Part shown: piece by piece, positions 62,434 through 64,000 of the stretch
How the letters are laid out: the number at the start of each line of letters is the position of its first letter
Position numbering within the stretch: position 1 is the stretch's first letter
Origin: Mycolicibacterium anyangense
Lineage (GTDB): Bacteria; Actinomycetota; Actinomycetes; Mycobacteriales; Mycobacteriaceae
Length of the DNA: 64,000 bases
NCBI RefSeq assembly: GCF_010731855.1
Contig: NZ_AP022620.1
Span: forward strand, 2,108,001-2,172,000
Direction: 5' to 3'
Notes under the pieces: model-generated
Database searches by the model: none
Told to the model about the DNA's origin: nothing
What the model saw: the letters and a program-made list of their open reading frames with translations, nothing else
Made by a program: the position numbers and the translations under genes

Positions 62434-63441
62434 ATGTCTGACTTGAGGATTGCGGTGCTCGGTGCCGGTGTGATGGGTGCGGACCACGTCGCCCGCATCA
62501 CCGCACGGATATCGGGGGCCCGGGTGTCGGTGGTCAACGACTACCTCACCGAGAAGGCCCAGCAGCTCGCCGCTTCGATTCCGGGCTGCCGCGCGGTCGC
62601 CGACCCGCTCGAGGCAGTCGCGGACGTTCAAGTCGACGCAGTGCTGCTGGCGTCCCCGGGTCCGGCCCACGACAAGCAACTGCTCGCCTGCCTGGAGCAC
62701 CGCAAGCCGGTGTTGTGTGAGAAGCCACTGACTACCGATGTCGCCTCGGCACTGGAGATCGTGCGCCGTGAGGCCGAGCTCGGCGCTCCCCTGATCCAGG
62801 TGGGTTTCATGCGCCGCTTCGACCACGAATACGCGGCACTGAAGGCCCACATCGACGGCGGCGGGCTCGGCCAGCCCCTGGTGATGCACTGCGTGCATCG
62901 CAATCCGGCGGTGCCACCGTCATTCGACAGTTCGATGGTGGTCCGGGATTCCCTGGTGCACGAAGTTGACGTGACACGGTTCCTGTTCGGCGAGGAGATC
63001 GCCAGCATCCAGATCGTGCGTCCGAGTCCGAATCCCCTTGCACCGCAGGGGTTGCAGGATCCGCAGATCGCGATCATGAAGACCGTCAGCGGCCGCCATG
63101 TCGACGTCGAGCTGTTCGTGACGACCGGGGTGGCCTACGAGGTGCGCACCGAGGTGGTCGGGGAACGCGGCAGCGCCATGATCGGCCTGGACGTGGGGCT
63201 GGTCCGCACATCGGCGCCCGGCACGTGGGGCGGGACGATCGCCCCGGGCTTCCGGGAGCGGTTCGGACAGGCCTACGACACCGAGGTTCAGCGCTGGGTG
63301 GACGCCGTTCGAAGCGGTGTCAACGTCGACGGACCGACCGCATGGGACGGTTACGCCGCGACCGCGGTGTGCGAGGCCGGCGTCCGCGCCCTCGACAGCG
63401 GTGACGTGGTCCCGGTGGAACTGGCTCGCCGTGACGGGTAA
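62434..63441 (+). CDS. iolG: Inositol 2-dehydrogenase-like Gfo/Idh/MocA oxidoreductase
   Basis: A 335-residue enzyme from ATG 62434, with AGGAG nine bases upstream. LRIAVLGAGVMGADHVARIT is the NAD fold, CEKPLTTDVASALEIV the EKP region, and VVRDSLVHEVDVTRFLFGEE the catalytic part typical of IolG. It would oxidise myo-inositol to the 2-keto form, the first step, placed last in the operon as in Corynebacterium. The stop codon lies in a small hairpin. Confidence 0.88.
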   Translation: MSDLRIAVLGAGVMGADHVARITARISGARVSVVNDYLTEKAQQLAASIPGCRAVADPLEAVADVQVDAVLLASPGPAHDKQLLACLEHRKPVLCEKPLTTDVASALEIVRREAELGAPLIQVGFMRRFDHEYAALKAHIDGGGLGQPLVMHCVHRNPAVPPSFDSSMVVRDSLVHEVDVTRFLFGEEIASIQIVRPSPNPLAPQGLQDPQIAIMKTVSGRHVDVELFVTTGVAYEVRTEVVGERGSAMIGLDVGLVRTSAPGTWGGTIAPGFRERFGQAYDTEVQRWVDAVRSGVNVDGPTAWDGYAATAVCEAGVRALDSGDVVPVELARRDG

Positions 63442-63456
63442 CGCCGCACCGGCGTT
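63440..63456 (+). terminator. Hairpin on the iolG stop codon
   Basis: AACGCCG (63440-63446) and CGGCGTT (63450-63456) form a 7-bp stem with loop CAC; the arm includes the last two bases of the TAA stop. It probably ends the iol transcript. Confidence 0.55.
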
Positions 63457-63492
63457 CTGGGGTGCCCGTTAATCCCTGGCGGGTCTGATCCC

Positions 63493-63541
63493 CTCCCAGT
63501 CGCCGATCTGTCACACGGACAGACCGGCGACCAGGTGGGAG
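63493..63541 (-). terminator. Long imperfect hairpin after the glutamine synthetase gene
   Basis: CTCCCA, GTCGCC and CTGTC pair with GACAG, GGCGAC and TGGGAG across a 5-base loop with two interruptions. It lies 9 bases beyond the stop of the minus-strand gene and fits its terminator. Confidence 0.55.
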
Positions 63542-63549
63542 TCATCGAA

Positions 63550-64000
63550 TCAGAGGATGTAGAGCATCTCCTGATAGGTGGGCAGCGGCCACAGGTCGTC
63601 GGCCACCAGGCCTTCGAGGCTGTCGGCCGCCTCGCGCACCGCCGTCATGGCCGGCAGCACGACATCGCGGTAGTGCAGCGCCTCCGCGTCAGCGCCCTCG
63701 ACGTGGGTGCCCAGCGCGGCCTTGAGGTCGGCAAGACCCGCGGTCAGCGCCGAGATCGGACCCGAAACCTCGGTCAGCAGAGCGGTGTCGGCGTCCACAC
63801 CGGCGGCCTTGAGGGTGGCGACGTTCTGCGCGAGCTCGGTCTGGTAGCGGATGGCGGCCGGCAGGATGACCGTCGTCCCCATTTCCAGAACCAGCTTCGC
63901 CTCCACGGCGATCGTCAGCACGTACTGCTCGAGCCGGACCTCATAGCGGCTGTGCAGCTCGCGCTCGTTGAACACGCCGTACTTCTCGAACAGCGCGATC
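63550..64000 (-). CDS. Glutamine synthetase type III, C-terminal part
   Basis: The gene continues past the right edge; the visible part reads IALFEKYGVFNERELHSRYEV through to PLPTYQEMLYIL, the C-terminal end of the large (about 700-residue) GSIII. The long helical stretch with NVATLKAAGVDADTALLTEV and ALHYRDVVLPAMTAVREAAD matches that family's C-terminal domain, absent from GSI and GSII. It joins ammonia to glutamate. Convergent with the iol operon, separated by 108 bases with two hairpins. The catalytic residues are outside the window. Confidence 0.85.
   Translation of the reverse strand, partial: IALFEKYGVFNERELHSRYEVRLEQYVLTIAVEAKLVLEMGTTVILPAAIRYQTELAQNVATLKAAGVDADTALLTEVSGPISALTAGLADLKAALGTHVEGADAEALHYRDVVLPAMTAVREAADSLEGLVADDLWPLPTYQEMLYIL

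Overview
The window is GC-rich actinobacterial DNA. Most of it runs in the same order as the Mycobacterium tuberculosis block from the ribonuclease Z-like gene to korA (remembered gene order, not a search). Two resuscitation-promoting-factor genes, the OctT/GpgP polysaccharide genes and an F420-type reductase point to a Mycobacteriaceae member. A complete-looking inositol region, absent from M. tuberculosis as I know it, suggests an environmental, fast-growing Mycolicibacterium. I found no insertion sequence, prophage, tRNA, rRNA or CRISPR array.

Layout. 1-5600: end of an RNase Z-like hydrolase, a PepSY membrane protein, and a minus-strand trio (permuted ATP-grasp, alpha-E, transglutaminase). 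5.7-9.4 kb: rpsT facing holA, comEC and comEA. 9.5-14 kb: an NAD(P)-dependent dehydrogenase, DegV, and the tightly overlapping nadD-rsfS-gpgP-octT run. 13.9-22.9 kb: VWA/MoxR pair, proA, a PfkB kinase, nadE, a YdcF protein, a sirtuin and a coupled unknown. 22.8-34.4 kb: a minus-strand housekeeping series valS-folC-DUF4233-ndk-rne-rplU-rpmA-obg-proB. 34.4-45.3 kb: DUF937, an enoyl-reductase-like protein, an S9 peptidase, an FAD monooxygenase, two rpf genes, mobA and korBA.

45.5-63.4 kb is the accessory part and the most interesting. It holds two catabolic branches. Branch A is a LacI regulator, a PfkB kinase and a translationally coupled operon phyH-Gfo/Idh-TIM barrel-Gfo/Idh. Branch B is iolC, a Cgl0159-type aldolase candidate, iolB, iolD, an iolE-like gene and an iolG-like gene, with a GntR/UTRA regulator. 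Between the branches lie an ABC sugar importer and a hydroxypyruvate-isomerase-like gene. A conserved element of about 55 bp occurs in front of both the importer operon and iolC, so uptake and inositol breakdown are probably one regulon. Branch A lacks this element and looks separately controlled. The window ends in the C-terminal part of a type III glutamine synthetase.

Other regulatory sequences include two tandem CRP-like sites overlapping a candidate promoter for a long-leader rpf gene, a 16-bp perfect palindrome between korA and the PfkB gene, a 14-bp-arm perfect hairpin in a gene-free stretch, and several hairpins lying on stop codons. All comparisons with other organisms are from memory; nothing was searched.
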